From contig NZ_CP009281.1 in NCBI RefSeq assembly GCF_000758585.1, positions 1,984,001 through 2,048,000 of the forward strand: DNA of 64,000 nt, written 5' to 3'. The position numbers were made by a program, and so were the translations under genes. The notes beneath the pieces are model-generated. The model was given only the letters and a program-made list of their open reading frames with translations. It had not been told where the DNA came from and searched no databases. This document shows positions 1-8,444 of this stretch, piece by piece (the first letter of the stretch is position 1; every line of letters begins with the position of its first letter). Origin of the DNA: Paenibacillus sp. FSL R5-0345. GTDB lineage: Bacteria > Bacillota > Bacilli > Paenibacillales > Paenibacillaceae.

Positions 1-2
1 CT

Positions 3-524
3 TATATGATTCGGGCTGTATTTGTAAATATCTCGACCATTATATTAAACAATCTGATCCGTTTGAAGCATCAGGGGAATATGGAGCAGCTTGGGATCAC
101 ATCGTTTCATAATCGCATTACGGTAGCCCAGATCACTGAGATTTTAGAGAAAAGCGCGGACATATTATGTGAATTGATGGCTAGTACGCATACTTCCTCT
201 AAGGCTGCTGCATTGGATGAAGTACTTCAATATATTCAAGAGAATCAGTTCGATATCAACTTCTCACTACAAGCTGTTGCTGATCACTTTGGAATGTCGG
301 TATCGAATTTTAGCCACTATTTCAAGAAGAACGCCGGGCAGAACTTTAAAGACTTTATGGATGGGCGCCGAATCAATCATTCGAAGCAGCTGCTTATCCA
401 TTCCGATGAAACCATTGATTGGATTGCAGGTAAGGTAGGCTACACTAACCCTTCCAGCTTTATTCGCGCCTTCAAAAAACATGTAGGAGTCACACCTGGA
501 CAATTCAGATTGTTTAACAAGTGA
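3..524 (+). CDS. AraC-family transcriptional regulator, C-terminal part (gene begins before the window)
   Basis: The reading frame is already open at the first bases, so this is taken as the 3' end of a longer gene rather than a complete 172-residue protein. The visible C-terminus is a two-helix-turn-helix AraC/XylS DNA-binding domain: the first HTH is around the sequence SLQAVADHFGMS and the second around IAGKVGYTNPSSFIRAFKKH, ending in the family signature GVTPGQFR. The same end is found on the long membrane-anchored regulator at 20272-22533, so the missing N-terminus is probably a membrane sensor domain; that is inference. The gene stops 44 bases before a sugar-binding lipoprotein, which makes it the likely activator of the importer at 569-6010. 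Confidence 0.85.
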   Translation, partial: YMIRAVFVNISTIILNNLIRLKHQGNMEQLGITSFHNRITVAQITEILEKSADILCELMASTHTSSKAAALDEVLQYIQENQFDINFSLQAVADHFGMSVSNFSHYFKKNAGQNFKDFMDGRRINHSKQLLIHSDETIDWIAGKVGYTNPSSFIRAFKKHVGVTPGQFRLFNK

Positions 525-568
525 ATATTTTCTTGTCTATTGCTGATTAAGCTATGGGGGGATTCAAT

Positions 569-2188
569 ATGCGAGGATTGAGACCATGGGTTGTAGTTGT
601 ATGTATGCTACCGGTGATTACACTGCTTCATGGATGCAGTGCGAATAATGAGTCTGACCGTGCTTCAGAGAGCAATGTAGAGCCGCAAGACAGGGTACAG
701 ATTAGCGTGATGACACCTACACATCAGCTATCCAAGAATCTTCGGGATATTCCTTATTTGAATCACATTGCTTCTGATGCAAAAATTCATGTCAACTGGC
801 TGCAGAAACGTAACGGATGGGAAGAAGCGAAAAGCGCTGCTCTGACAAGCGGAGAATTACCTGATGCTTTTTTGGCTGGATTGAACGATCAGGATATCAT
901 CACGAATAAGGATAAATTCGTAGACCTTAGCGAATATATCGATAAATATGCCCCGAATATTAAGAGAATGTTTGAGGAAGTTCCCGAAACCAAGCGGGTG
1001 AGTACATTTCCGAATGGGAAGATGTATTCTCTTCCCGGTGTAAGACCGATTAATACAGATAGTTATAATGTCTTAATGATTAATAAGAAATGGCTGGATA
1101 AGCTTGGACTGAAAGAACCGACTACGTTGGATGAACTGCGCGAGGTATTAACCGCCTTTCGCAATGGAGATCCCAATGGCAACGGGAAGCAGGATGAGAT
1201 TGGAATGGACTGGTGGGCAGGTGCTGGAGGAAGTCTGGGGAGCAGAGGTTTATTTAGTGTGACTAGTTTACTTGGGGCTTATGGAGTGACAGATAATTTC
1301 ACCGAAGAAATGATCGGAGTGACGAAAGGGCAGATTCGCTTTTTATTCGAGAGTGAGGAGTATAAGAGCTTAGTCTCTTACCTGGCAGAGCTCTGGAAGG
1401 AAAAGCTGATCAACCCTGACGTGTTCACGCAAGATTATTCCGGGATGAAAGCGAGTGCACAACAAGACGATGTGGCAACGGTTGGTGTGACCTTCGGCTG
1501 GTCATTAACAGATCGCGTTGGTAAATGGGCCGATGAATATGTGGCTTTGCCACCGCTGCGTAGCAGTAGTAAGGTGGAGCCATTATGGCCAACGAGTCCT
1601 TCTCGCGTTAGAATAACAACCAATCTGTTTAGCATGACAACAGCTAATCGGCATCCTGTCGAGACCATTCAATGGATTGATCAATTCTACACTGAGGAAA
1701 ATTCGATCCAAGGCTATTACGGCTCCATGCCTGATTATGTGACTAAGGAGCCTGACGGCATGTATACCATAGTTCCCGCTCCAGAAGGTGATCAAGATAC
1801 ACAGCAATGGACGAATGCGCTCGTGGATAATGGTCCGCTATACTTTTCGCAATCATTGGAGAACAAAACGATTGTTCCTCCCGCGGTAACGATACGAAGA
1901 GAATTGGACAGCATCTATAAAGCTTATGAGCCTAAACCAGAGGACATTTATCCGATGATTAAATTTTCGTCAGAGGAGCTTAATGAAATGGCCTTGGCGA
2001 AATCAGATATTTTTAAACTGGTCGATGAGAAATTTGCGGAATGGATTATGAATTCAACTGTAGATAAAGAATGGGATCAGTATATTAATCAGCTGAAACA
2101 AATGGGACTGCCAGTACTGTACAGAATATACCAACACGGGTATGAGGATTATTATGCTCAACCAAATTTGAACGTCAACAATAATTGA
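569..2188 (+). CDS. Extracellular sugar-binding lipoprotein of a CUT1 ABC importer (first of two tandem copies)
   Basis: Substrate-binding protein of a carbohydrate ABC importer, anchored outside the membrane by a lipid. The N-terminus is a lipoprotein signal peptide ending in a lipobox (LLHGC). The start is placed at ATG 569 because GGGGGGA lies just upstream; an ATG at 554 in the same frame has no such site. The body has the LplA/YtcQ-type layout of about 540 residues. It includes a calcium-binding-like loop (DPNGNGKQDEIG) shared with the binding proteins at 2412 and 18565. It is clearly paralogous to the next gene: both carry a W-L-D-x-L-G-L-K-E-P-T segment followed by the Asp/Asn loop. 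The ligand cannot be told from sequence; an oligosaccharide is usual for this family. Confidence 0.85.
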   Translation: MRGLRPWVVVVCMLPVITLLHGCSANNESDRASESNVEPQDRVQISVMTPTHQLSKNLRDIPYLNHIASDAKIHVNWLQKRNGWEEAKSAALTSGELPDAFLAGLNDQDIITNKDKFVDLSEYIDKYAPNIKRMFEEVPETKRVSTFPNGKMYSLPGVRPINTDSYNVLMINKKWLDKLGLKEPTTLDELREVLTAFRNGDPNGNGKQDEIGMDWWAGAGGSLGSRGLFSVTSLLGAYGVTDNFTEEMIGVTKGQIRFLFESEEYKSLVSYLAELWKEKLINPDVFTQDYSGMKASAQQDDVATVGVTFGWSLTDRVGKWADEYVALPPLRSSSKVEPLWPTSPSRVRITTNLFSMTTANRHPVETIQWIDQFYTEENSIQGYYGSMPDYVTKEPDGMYTIVPAPEGDQDTQQWTNALVDNGPLYFSQSLENKTIVPPAVTIRRELDSIYKAYEPKPEDIYPMIKFSSEELNEMALAKSDIFKLVDEKFAEWIMNSTVDKEWDQYINQLKQMGLPVLYRIYQHGYEDYYAQPNLNVNNN

Positions 2189-2199
2189 AAACGCATTCA
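2186..2199 (+). promoter_or_regulatory. cre-like CcpA site overlapping the stop codon of the first binding protein
   Basis: TGAAAACGCATTCA matches the consensus TGWAANCGNTNWCA at 13 of 14 positions. It begins on the TGA stop codon. Together with the perfect site 38 bases downstream it suggests carbon catabolite control of the second binding protein and the permeases. Confidence 0.45.
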
Positions 2200-2223
2200 A
2201 ATAAACACCCGAAAACGCCGTTT

Positions 2224-2237
2224 TGTTAACGCTTTCA
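2224..2237 (-). promoter_or_regulatory. cre site (CcpA operator), full consensus match
   Basis: On the minus strand the sequence is TGAAAGCGTTAACA, matching TGWAANCGNTNWCA at every position. It lies in the 223-base gap between the two tandem binding-protein genes, about 175 bases before the second start. A promoter for the second gene is therefore expected nearby, with glucose repression through CcpA (inferred). Confidence 0.6.
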
Positions 2238-2411
2238 AAAATTGCGAATGCTTAAATTCTTGTTCGTATACAGCCGCCTCGATCCCGGTTTAAAGTTGCG
2301 TTGTAGCCGTCATGTGAAATGTGGGCAGCAAGAAGCAATAAGGTGTAGTTCCGTTGCTTGCCTCGCACCATGACCCTACGCTTTAAACCAAAAAAAAGGG
2401 AGGTTCGTTGT

Positions 2412-4061
2412 ATGAGGAAATCTTTGTCTAAGGTAATAACGCCCGTATTAGCACTTAGCCTATTTGGAACAATTCTTGCGGGGTGTGGTGGCGGGGGGAA
2501 TAATGATGGTGCCTCTTCTTCTAATTCAGGTTCGTCAACGAATTCTACAACCGGTACAGTAAAACTAAAAGGGATCATGCTAAAACATCCACTTACGCAA
2601 GAGTTCTCCAAAATGGAATGGTTGACCAAGGTTGAGGAGCAAGTGGGTGTTGATATTGAGTGGCAAGAAATTTCAGCAGACTGGGATCAGAAAAAAGGCG
2701 CTTTGTTAGCCGGAGGAGATATTCCGGATATCCTTATAGGACCGAATGTGATCACGGATGCTGATTTTGCCCAGTTCACCGGCCTCTTTCAGGATTTAAC
2801 CGAACTCATTTCAACAGGTGGCCCTAACATTCAACAGATGTTTACAGAGAAGCCGGAGACCCAATTAATCGCTACACAGCTAGATGGAAAAATATACGGT
2901 TTACCGAAATATCAACGATTCTGGCCGGATACGGTAAGTCGACAATATATCAATAAACAATGGCTAGACAATCTGGGTCTTAAGGAGCCGACCAATTGGG
3001 ATGAATTATATAATGTGCTCCTGGCGTTCAAAGAGAAGGATGCCAATGGAGACGGTGATGTAAATGATGAAATTCCTATGGATTTCGCTCCGGTGGGGAC
3101 GACGGGATTTGGTTATTTTCAGCCACAAATATTGCTTGGCAGCTTAGGTATTACATTAACGGATAGTAGTGGTCAAGGGTATTTCACCGAGGGTGGCCAG
3201 ATTAAAAATTACTTTGTGGATGATCGATACAAACAGTTCGTGGAATTCATGAATAAGTGCTGGCAGGCTGGCTTAATTAACCCGGAAGCCTTCACGCAGG
3301 ATTATTCCAAATTCCAATCGGTTGCGCGCGGCAGCGGGGACAAAGCGAAGGTCGGCTTCTCATGGGGTTGGGAAGTAACGGATCGCTTCGGCAACACCTT
3401 AGCTCCGCAATACGAGTCGATCGCTCCGCTAAAAGTGTCGGCTGATTCGAATATCAAGCTGTCCTATGACTATGACGGAAACTCACTGAATTTTGGCGGC
3501 AATATGGTCGTCATGTCTGCTAAGTCCAAGAATAAAGAAGCGGCAATGAAATTTATTAATGAGCTGTATAATCCTACAGTTAGTATGCAGGTACTATTCG
3601 GATCACTTGGTACGAACATCAAAGATAATGGAGATGGAAGCTACGCGGTCCTGCCGCCTGCTGACAGCCAAATGGACCCAGGCACATGGAAGTGGACATC
3701 AACCTGGGCGGATAATGGACCTACCTTTATCTCCGATTCATTGAAACTGACACTTGGTACTGATATGCAATCTGTTGGCAAACAGACAGAGCCGCTGCAG
3801 GCGGTCCTCAGTGCGATTGACAAGGATAACGATATTTTACCAAGCATGTTCATTAAATATAACCCGGAAGACAACAATGACATGGTGTTAGTGAATACGA
3901 ATATGATTAATTTGGCGATGTCTAAGTTCTCACAGTGGGTTACCAAAGGGGGAGTTACCAAGGAATGGGACTCCTATGTGAGCAACATTAAGCAGATGGG
4001 GCTGGATAACAACTTGTCCACCATGCAGAAATACTATGATGGTTACAAAAGTAAGAAATAA
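2412..4061 (+). CDS. Extracellular sugar-binding lipoprotein of a CUT1 ABC importer (second tandem copy)
   Basis: Second binding lipoprotein, about 549 residues. The start is ATG 2412, behind an AAGGGAGG ribosome site; the longer in-frame start at 2358 would add a basic extension that spoils the signal peptide. The signal peptide ends in the lipobox LAGC, followed by a Gly/Ser/Asn/Thr-rich linker typical of surface lipoproteins. The domain order and a DANGDGDVNDEIP loop match the upstream paralogue. It is followed by a hairpin and then the two permease genes, so this copy is probably the main binding subunit of importer A. The upstream copy may have another ligand or may present ligand to the sensor; that is speculation. 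Confidence 0.87.
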   Translation: MRKSLSKVITPVLALSLFGTILAGCGGGGNNDGASSSNSGSSTNSTTGTVKLKGIMLKHPLTQEFSKMEWLTKVEEQVGVDIEWQEISADWDQKKGALLAGGDIPDILIGPNVITDADFAQFTGLFQDLTELISTGGPNIQQMFTEKPETQLIATQLDGKIYGLPKYQRFWPDTVSRQYINKQWLDNLGLKEPTNWDELYNVLLAFKEKDANGDGDVNDEIPMDFAPVGTTGFGYFQPQILLGSLGITLTDSSGQGYFTEGGQIKNYFVDDRYKQFVEFMNKCWQAGLINPEAFTQDYSKFQSVARGSGDKAKVGFSWGWEVTDRFGNTLAPQYESIAPLKVSADSNIKLSYDYDGNSLNFGGNMVVMSAKSKNKEAAMKFINELYNPTVSMQVLFGSLGTNIKDNGDGSYAVLPPADSQMDPGTWKWTSTWADNGPTFISDSLKLTLGTDMQSVGKQTEPLQAVLSAIDKDNDILPSMFIKYNPEDNNDMVLVNTNMINLAMSKFSQWVTKGGVTKEWDSYVSNIKQMGLDNNLSTMQKYYDGYKSKK

Positions 4062-4090
4062 CATGACATGTAAATATTTATAGAACATCC

Positions 4091-4131
4091 GGAGACAGCT
4101 TTTCTTTACAGGATGAAGAGAAGCTGTCTCC
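4091..4131 (+). terminator. Intra-operon hairpin between binding protein and permease
   Basis: GGAGACAGCTT (4091-4101) pairs perfectly with AAGCTGTCTCC (4121-4131). The stem can extend inward to a short loop. Only a weak T-rich tract follows, so it looks like a partial terminator or mRNA-stabilising hairpin. Such hairpins are common after binding-protein genes, which need to be expressed more than the permeases. Confidence 0.6.
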
Positions 4132-4146
4132 TTATTAAGGAGGCTT

Positions 4147-5079
4147 ATGATGTCCTCAATAACTCCCAACAAACATCGAAGAAATCTAATGGAGCTTAAA
4201 CGCGATTATCAATTATGGATTATGATTATTCCGGCGATCGTTGTAGTTATCATCTTCAACTATATTCCAATGTATGGAATTCAGCTTGCCTTCAGGGATT
4301 ATGATTTCTCGCGTGGATTGGCAGGCGGGGCTTGGCGTGGTCTGCATTATTTCGCGCAATTCATAAATAACTATCAGTTTTGGGATTTGATGAGAAATAC
4401 TGTGATTATCAGCATCACAACAATCGTTCTGGGATTTCCGGCACCGATCATACTAGCGCTCATACTGAATCAGGTGAAATGGTTCCGCACTAAGAAGCTG
4501 CTGCAGACTATCGTATATATGCCTCATTTTATCTCAATTGTAGTTATGGTTGGATTGTTGAATGTTCTCCTGTCACCGAATACAGGAATTCTTGGTCAAC
4601 TGATCTCCAAGCTTGGCGATACGGACATTAATTTGCTCGCCTCCACGAATTCTTTCGTCCCGGTGTTTGTGATTTCGGATATATGGCAGCATGCTGGATG
4701 GAACAGTATTATTTATCTGGCCGCATTATCAACAGTGAGTCCAAGTCTGTATGATGCTGCTAAGATTGACGGAGCGAACAAATGGAAGATGATTCTGCAT
4801 ATCGATATCCCTGCCTTGGTTCCGACAATCATCATATTATTTATTCTGAGTATGGGGAATGTACTGGGAACCGGATTCGAGAAGGTATTCTTGATGCAGA
4901 ATTCATTGAACCTTCCCGTATCAGAGGTCATTTCCACCTATGTTTATAAAATCGGTATTCTTTCCAATCAATTCAGTTATTCGTCAGCCATCGGATTATT
5001 TAATACCGTCATCAATTTTTTCTTTCTGGTTACCATGAACTGGATTTCCAAACGCAACTCAGATATTAGCCTCTGGTAA
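4147..5079 (+). CDS. CUT1 sugar ABC importer permease, LplB type
   Basis: Integral membrane subunit of about 310 residues with six predicted transmembrane segments. The first is WIMIIPAIVVVIIFNYIP and is followed by the family signature P-M-Y-G-I-Q-L-A-F. The cytoplasmic EAA-type coupling loop is visible as YDAAKIDGANKWKMILHIDIP, where the ATPase docks. No ATPase is encoded nearby; importers of this type usually share one MsmX-like ATPase encoded elsewhere (known for the family, inferred here). AAGGAGG lies just before two consecutive ATG codons (4147 and 4150), so either may be used. Partner of the permease at 5108. Confidence 0.9.
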   Translation: MMSSITPNKHRRNLMELKRDYQLWIMIIPAIVVVIIFNYIPMYGIQLAFRDYDFSRGLAGGAWRGLHYFAQFINNYQFWDLMRNTVIISITTIVLGFPAPIILALILNQVKWFRTKKLLQTIVYMPHFISIVVMVGLLNVLLSPNTGILGQLISKLGDTDINLLASTNSFVPVFVISDIWQHAGWNSIIYLAALSTVSPSLYDAAKIDGANKWKMILHIDIPALVPTIIILFILSMGNVLGTGFEKVFLMQNSLNLPVSEVISTYVYKIGILSNQFSYSSAIGLFNTVINFFFLVTMNWISKRNSDISLW

Positions 5080-5107
5080 ATGGAGAGAACATCGAAAGGT
5101 GATGCTT

Positions 5108-6010
5108 ATGCAGGCGACAACTATTCACAAGCGCAGTACGGGTGAGATTCTATTTGATATTTCAATAATTATCTTATGTGTTCTAATTTTCCTAATCGTT
5201 GCGTATCCCTTGTACTTTGTTATTATTGCTTCTGTCAGTGATCAGACCTTGGTCTCCACAGGAAAGGTTACTCTATTTCCCAGAGGAGTCAGTTTCTTTG
5301 GCTACGAGCAAATTTTTCAGGATATGCGTATTTGGATAGGCTACAAGAATACCGTTATTTATACAGTCTTGGGAACAATGTTTAATCTGCTTCTTACGAT
5401 CCCAGCAGCGTATACACTATCCAGACAAGAGTTCCGTGCACGCCGGTTCCTGATGTTTTTCTTCGTTTTTACATTGTTTTTTAATGGTGGACTAATTCCA
5501 ACGTATATCCTGATGAAGGATCTATCCCTGACCAATTCGATGTGGGTCTTTATTCTTCCCTTTGCAGTGAATGTGTTTAATCTTATTATTGCACGCACGT
5601 TCTTTGAAGCTTCACTGCCTAAAGAAATTTATGAATCCGCTGCATTGGATGGATGTACTCATTTTAAATTTTTCTTCTATATTGCGATCCCTTTATCTAA
5701 GTCCGTCATATCGGTCATTGCGCTGTATTATCTGGTAGCACATTGGAATGATTTTTTTACTGGGCTTATCTATATTCATTCGAATGACCTGCAGCCGTTA
5801 CAAATCATTCTGCGTGATATTCTATTATCCAACCAGGTTTTCTCCCAAGGCGGAGGCTCGGGCGGCAGTGCAGGCGGATATGCGCAGCAATTTGCTGACC
5901 AGGTTAAGTATGGAGTTATTATTGTATCAACTTTACCGATCCTTATCGTGTATCCGTTTATTCAGAAATATTTTGAAAAAGGTGTAATGATCGGTTCGGT
6001 AAAGGGCTAG
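5108..6010 (+). CDS. CUT1 sugar ABC importer permease, YtcP type
   Basis: Second permease of importer A, about 300 residues with six predicted membrane helices. The coupling loop reads YESAALDGCTHFKFFFYIAIPLSK and the C-terminus ends GVMIGSVKG, both hallmarks of YtcP-like permeases. ATG 5108 is chosen because AAAGGTG sits six bases upstream; the GTG at 5099 and ATG at 5102 lie inside that ribosome site. A Gly/Ser-rich insertion (GGGSGGSAGG, near residue 250) sits in the last periplasmic loop; the homologue at 17621 has an Ala-rich insertion at the same place. Last gene of the importer A cluster. Confidence 0.9.
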   Translation: MQATTIHKRSTGEILFDISIIILCVLIFLIVAYPLYFVIIASVSDQTLVSTGKVTLFPRGVSFFGYEQIFQDMRIWIGYKNTVIYTVLGTMFNLLLTIPAAYTLSRQEFRARRFLMFFFVFTLFFNGGLIPTYILMKDLSLTNSMWVFILPFAVNVFNLIIARTFFEASLPKEIYESAALDGCTHFKFFFYIAIPLSKSVISVIALYYLVAHWNDFFTGLIYIHSNDLQPLQIILRDILLSNQVFSQGGGSGGSAGGYAQQFADQVKYGVIIVSTLPILIVYPFIQKYFEKGVMIGSVKG

Positions 6011-6067
6011 GAGGACACTTCTACTAGGAATGGATTCAATCCAACATCTTTAAAGATATACTACACA

Positions 6068-6106
6068 ATAAACCGGCGAGATACATTCTCGACCGGTTAT
6101 TTTTGT
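6068..6106 (+). terminator. Rho-independent terminator after importer A
   Basis: The arms AACCGGCGAG and CTCGACCGGTT, separated by a seven-base loop and with one bulged A, are followed by ATTTTTG. This closes the importer operon. Confidence 0.75.
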
Positions 6107-6262
6107 TCTCCAAAATTAAGCACTTCATCGCATGAGTCAGTCTTTGTTGAAAACTGTGTATATTACTTTCTGAAATTTCCATTGACGCAGATTTAGTTTT
6201 CAAGGTATATTAATCATTGTTTTAAACGCTGTTTAATTGTATGTCGAGATGAGGAGAGTTCT

Positions 6263-6862
6263 ATGACGAAGGAGAAGATTTTAGACGCAACGCTGCATTT
6301 GATTAAGTCCGAAGGGATTGATAGTGTCACTATTCGGATGATTGCTAGTGAAGCTGGCACCAATGTGGCGCTAATTAATTATTATTTCGGGTCGAAAGAC
6401 AAGCTTATGCATGAAGCGATGAAGACAGTCCTGGAAACATTCCGCTCGGCGTTTGACATATTTGATGTTGTGGAATATCCGCCTATCGAACGGCTGAAAC
6501 AATTTATTTTGAAGTACGCCTCATTTCTTAATGATTATCCTGATTTGCTCAAGCGAATTCTTGGCCATGATCCACTGTTTGAATCGGTAGCCGAATATGT
6601 ACATTTTATGAAACAACAAGGGTTCGAAAAATTAAGCGCAGTCATGACAGAAGTGACAGGTGTTACAGATCCAAAGACCGTATTGTTGATGACACAGCAT
6701 ATGTTTGCTGCCATTATGTCACCGTTCACCAAAGTGTCTGCTTCTAAATGTCAGCCGAACAATCACATTCAATCGTCGTTACTCGATATCCCTTTATCGA
6801 TTGAGGAAAGTATTGACTTGTTTTTCGAGCATTATTTTCACAAATATTCAGTCAAAACTTAG
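6263..6862 (+). CDS. TetR-family transcriptional repressor
   Basis: A 199-residue TetR-type regulator. The N-terminal HTH (residues about 5-50) has the usual pattern: KEKILDATLHLI, then TIRMIASEAGTNVALINYYFGSKDKL. The C-terminal ligand-binding half is not recognisable beyond the fold family. A GAGGAGAG ribosome site precedes the ATG. It ends 17 bases before a drug-efflux gene on the same strand, so it is very probably that pump's local repressor, released by a pump substrate (inference from gene order). Confidence 0.88.
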   Translation: MTKEKILDATLHLIKSEGIDSVTIRMIASEAGTNVALINYYFGSKDKLMHEAMKTVLETFRSAFDIFDVVEYPPIERLKQFILKYASFLNDYPDLLKRILGHDPLFESVAEYVHFMKQQGFEKLSAVMTEVTGVTDPKTVLLMTQHMFAAIMSPFTKVSASKCQPNNHIQSSLLDIPLSIEESIDLFFEHYFHKYSVKT

Positions 6863-6879
6863 AAAGAAGAGGTATCACA

Positions 6880-8370
6880 ATGACATCAAATGCTTCAACA
6901 AAACCCCTTACGCAGGAAGGCGACACGTTCTCTCTGAAAGCTATTCTGCCTCCACTGCTTGCGATAATCGTCGGTATGATTATGGTTATTCTGGACAGTA
7001 CAGTTGTTAACAATGCAGTTCCTAAATTAGTGGAATATTTCAATACTGATCTAAAGACAATTCAATGGGCGATAACGGGTTACACATTGGCACTATCCGC
7101 AGTAATCCCACTTGCCGGTTGGATGACCGATAAATTTGGATCAAAGCGTATTTTCCTTGTAACGATTGTGCTGTTTACATTAGGGTCTGTTCTGTGCGGC
7201 TTAGCCCAATCACCTGAACAACTGATTATTTTCCGTATTATTCAAGGTCTAGGCGGAGGTATGGTTGCACCGATCGGGATGGCAATGGTATTCAAATTAG
7301 CCCCGCCTGAACGTCGCGGCTCTATTATGGGTGTTCTTGGAATTCCAATGCTGATGGCGCCAGCTTTTGGTCCTGTAATATCTGGTTATCTTGTCGATTA
7401 CGTGAGTTGGCACTGGATCTTCATTATCAATTTGCCAATTGGTATTGTGGCCTTCATTTTGGGTAAAAAATACTTACCGAAGACAGAACCTCAGAAGTCA
7501 ACACATCTTGATATTCTCGGGATGTGTCTTGCTCCGATCGCATTCGCTATGCTTGCTTATGGTGTGAGTGAAGGGGGAGCAGATTGGTCTTCAACAGGTG
7601 CTATTACAGGCTTAACAATCGGTGGTATCGCATTAATATTGTTCATAGTGGTAGAGCTTAGACAGAAGTATCCTTTGCTTGAACTGAAGGTGTTTAAATC
7701 ATCTGATTTCACACGTGGTATTATTCTTACTTGGATCGTACAGATGGCATTGTTTGGCGCTACGCTGATGATTCCGTTGTATTTACAGAATATTAAAGGA
7801 TATACCGCACTTCATACCGGTTGGATCGTGATGCCGCAAGCGTTGTGCGCCGGTCTTATGATGCCGATTAGTGGCAGGTTGTTTGATAAAATTGGAGCTC
7901 GTCCACTAGCGTTCTGTGGGTTGAGTGTTATCGCCATCGCGATGTTTATACTATCGACGGTAAACGTGGATACACCGATTTGGATGGTTATCGTGTCGGT
8001 GTGTGTGATGGGGTTAGGGATGGGATCAACGATGATGCCACTTAATACACATGTATTAAACTCAGCTCCACGTCATTTGGTTAGCCGTGTGACACCATTG
8101 ACTTCAGCAGCGCAACAGGTTGTCGTATCGTTCGCAGTAACAGGTCTTACAGCTTACCTGACATCTCATATCAATACTCACATGGCGACAATCGGAAAGA
8201 CAGGTAATCCACAAACTGCCTTAGTAGCTGGCTTTGGAGATACATTTTTCCTGACCGCTTGTATCGTATGTGTTGGTATTGCTATGTCCCTTATCCTTCG
8301 CAAGCCGAAGATACAACAAGTCACAAAGAGTGGCGAAGAGGTAGATCCAGCTATGATGATGGGTCACTAG
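6880..8370 (+). CDS. MFS multidrug efflux transporter, DHA2 (EmrB/QacA-like) family
   Basis: A 496-residue proton-coupled drug exporter of the 14-helix DHA2 family. Motif D1 is visible as MVILDSTVVNNAVP in helix 1. Motif A is GWMTDKFGSKRIF between helices 2 and 3. The antiporter motif C region is GIPMLMAPAFGPVISGYLVD. The length fits the family. It is translated behind AAGAAGAGG and forms a two-gene unit with the TetR regulator upstream. Substrates cannot be predicted. Confidence 0.9.
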   Translation: MTSNASTKPLTQEGDTFSLKAILPPLLAIIVGMIMVILDSTVVNNAVPKLVEYFNTDLKTIQWAITGYTLALSAVIPLAGWMTDKFGSKRIFLVTIVLFTLGSVLCGLAQSPEQLIIFRIIQGLGGGMVAPIGMAMVFKLAPPERRGSIMGVLGIPMLMAPAFGPVISGYLVDYVSWHWIFIINLPIGIVAFILGKKYLPKTEPQKSTHLDILGMCLAPIAFAMLAYGVSEGGADWSSTGAITGLTIGGIALILFIVVELRQKYPLLELKVFKSSDFTRGIILTWIVQMALFGATLMIPLYLQNIKGYTALHTGWIVMPQALCAGLMMPISGRLFDKIGARPLAFCGLSVIAIAMFILSTVNVDTPIWMVIVSVCVMGLGMGSTMMPLNTHVLNSAPRHLVSRVTPLTSAAQQVVVSFAVTGLTAYLTSHINTHMATIGKTGNPQTALVAGFGDTFFLTACIVCVGIAMSLILRKPKIQQVTKSGEEVDPAMMMGH

Positions 8371-8375
8371 TTAAT

Positions 8376-8434
8376 AAATGCCCCCCAAGAAGGTCACTTT
8401 ATCTAAAGTGTCTCACTTGAGGGGCATTTCTTTA
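8376..8434. terminator. Bidirectional terminator between convergent genes
   Basis: ATGCCCC...AAG (from 8378) pairs with CTTGAGGGGCAT (8416-8427), with a smaller inner hairpin CACTTTATCTAAAGTG. T-rich sequence follows on the plus strand. It serves the efflux gene and, read in reverse, the minus-strand binding-protein gene ending at 8445. Confidence 0.7.
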
Positions 8435-8444
8435 CGGTGTCTTC

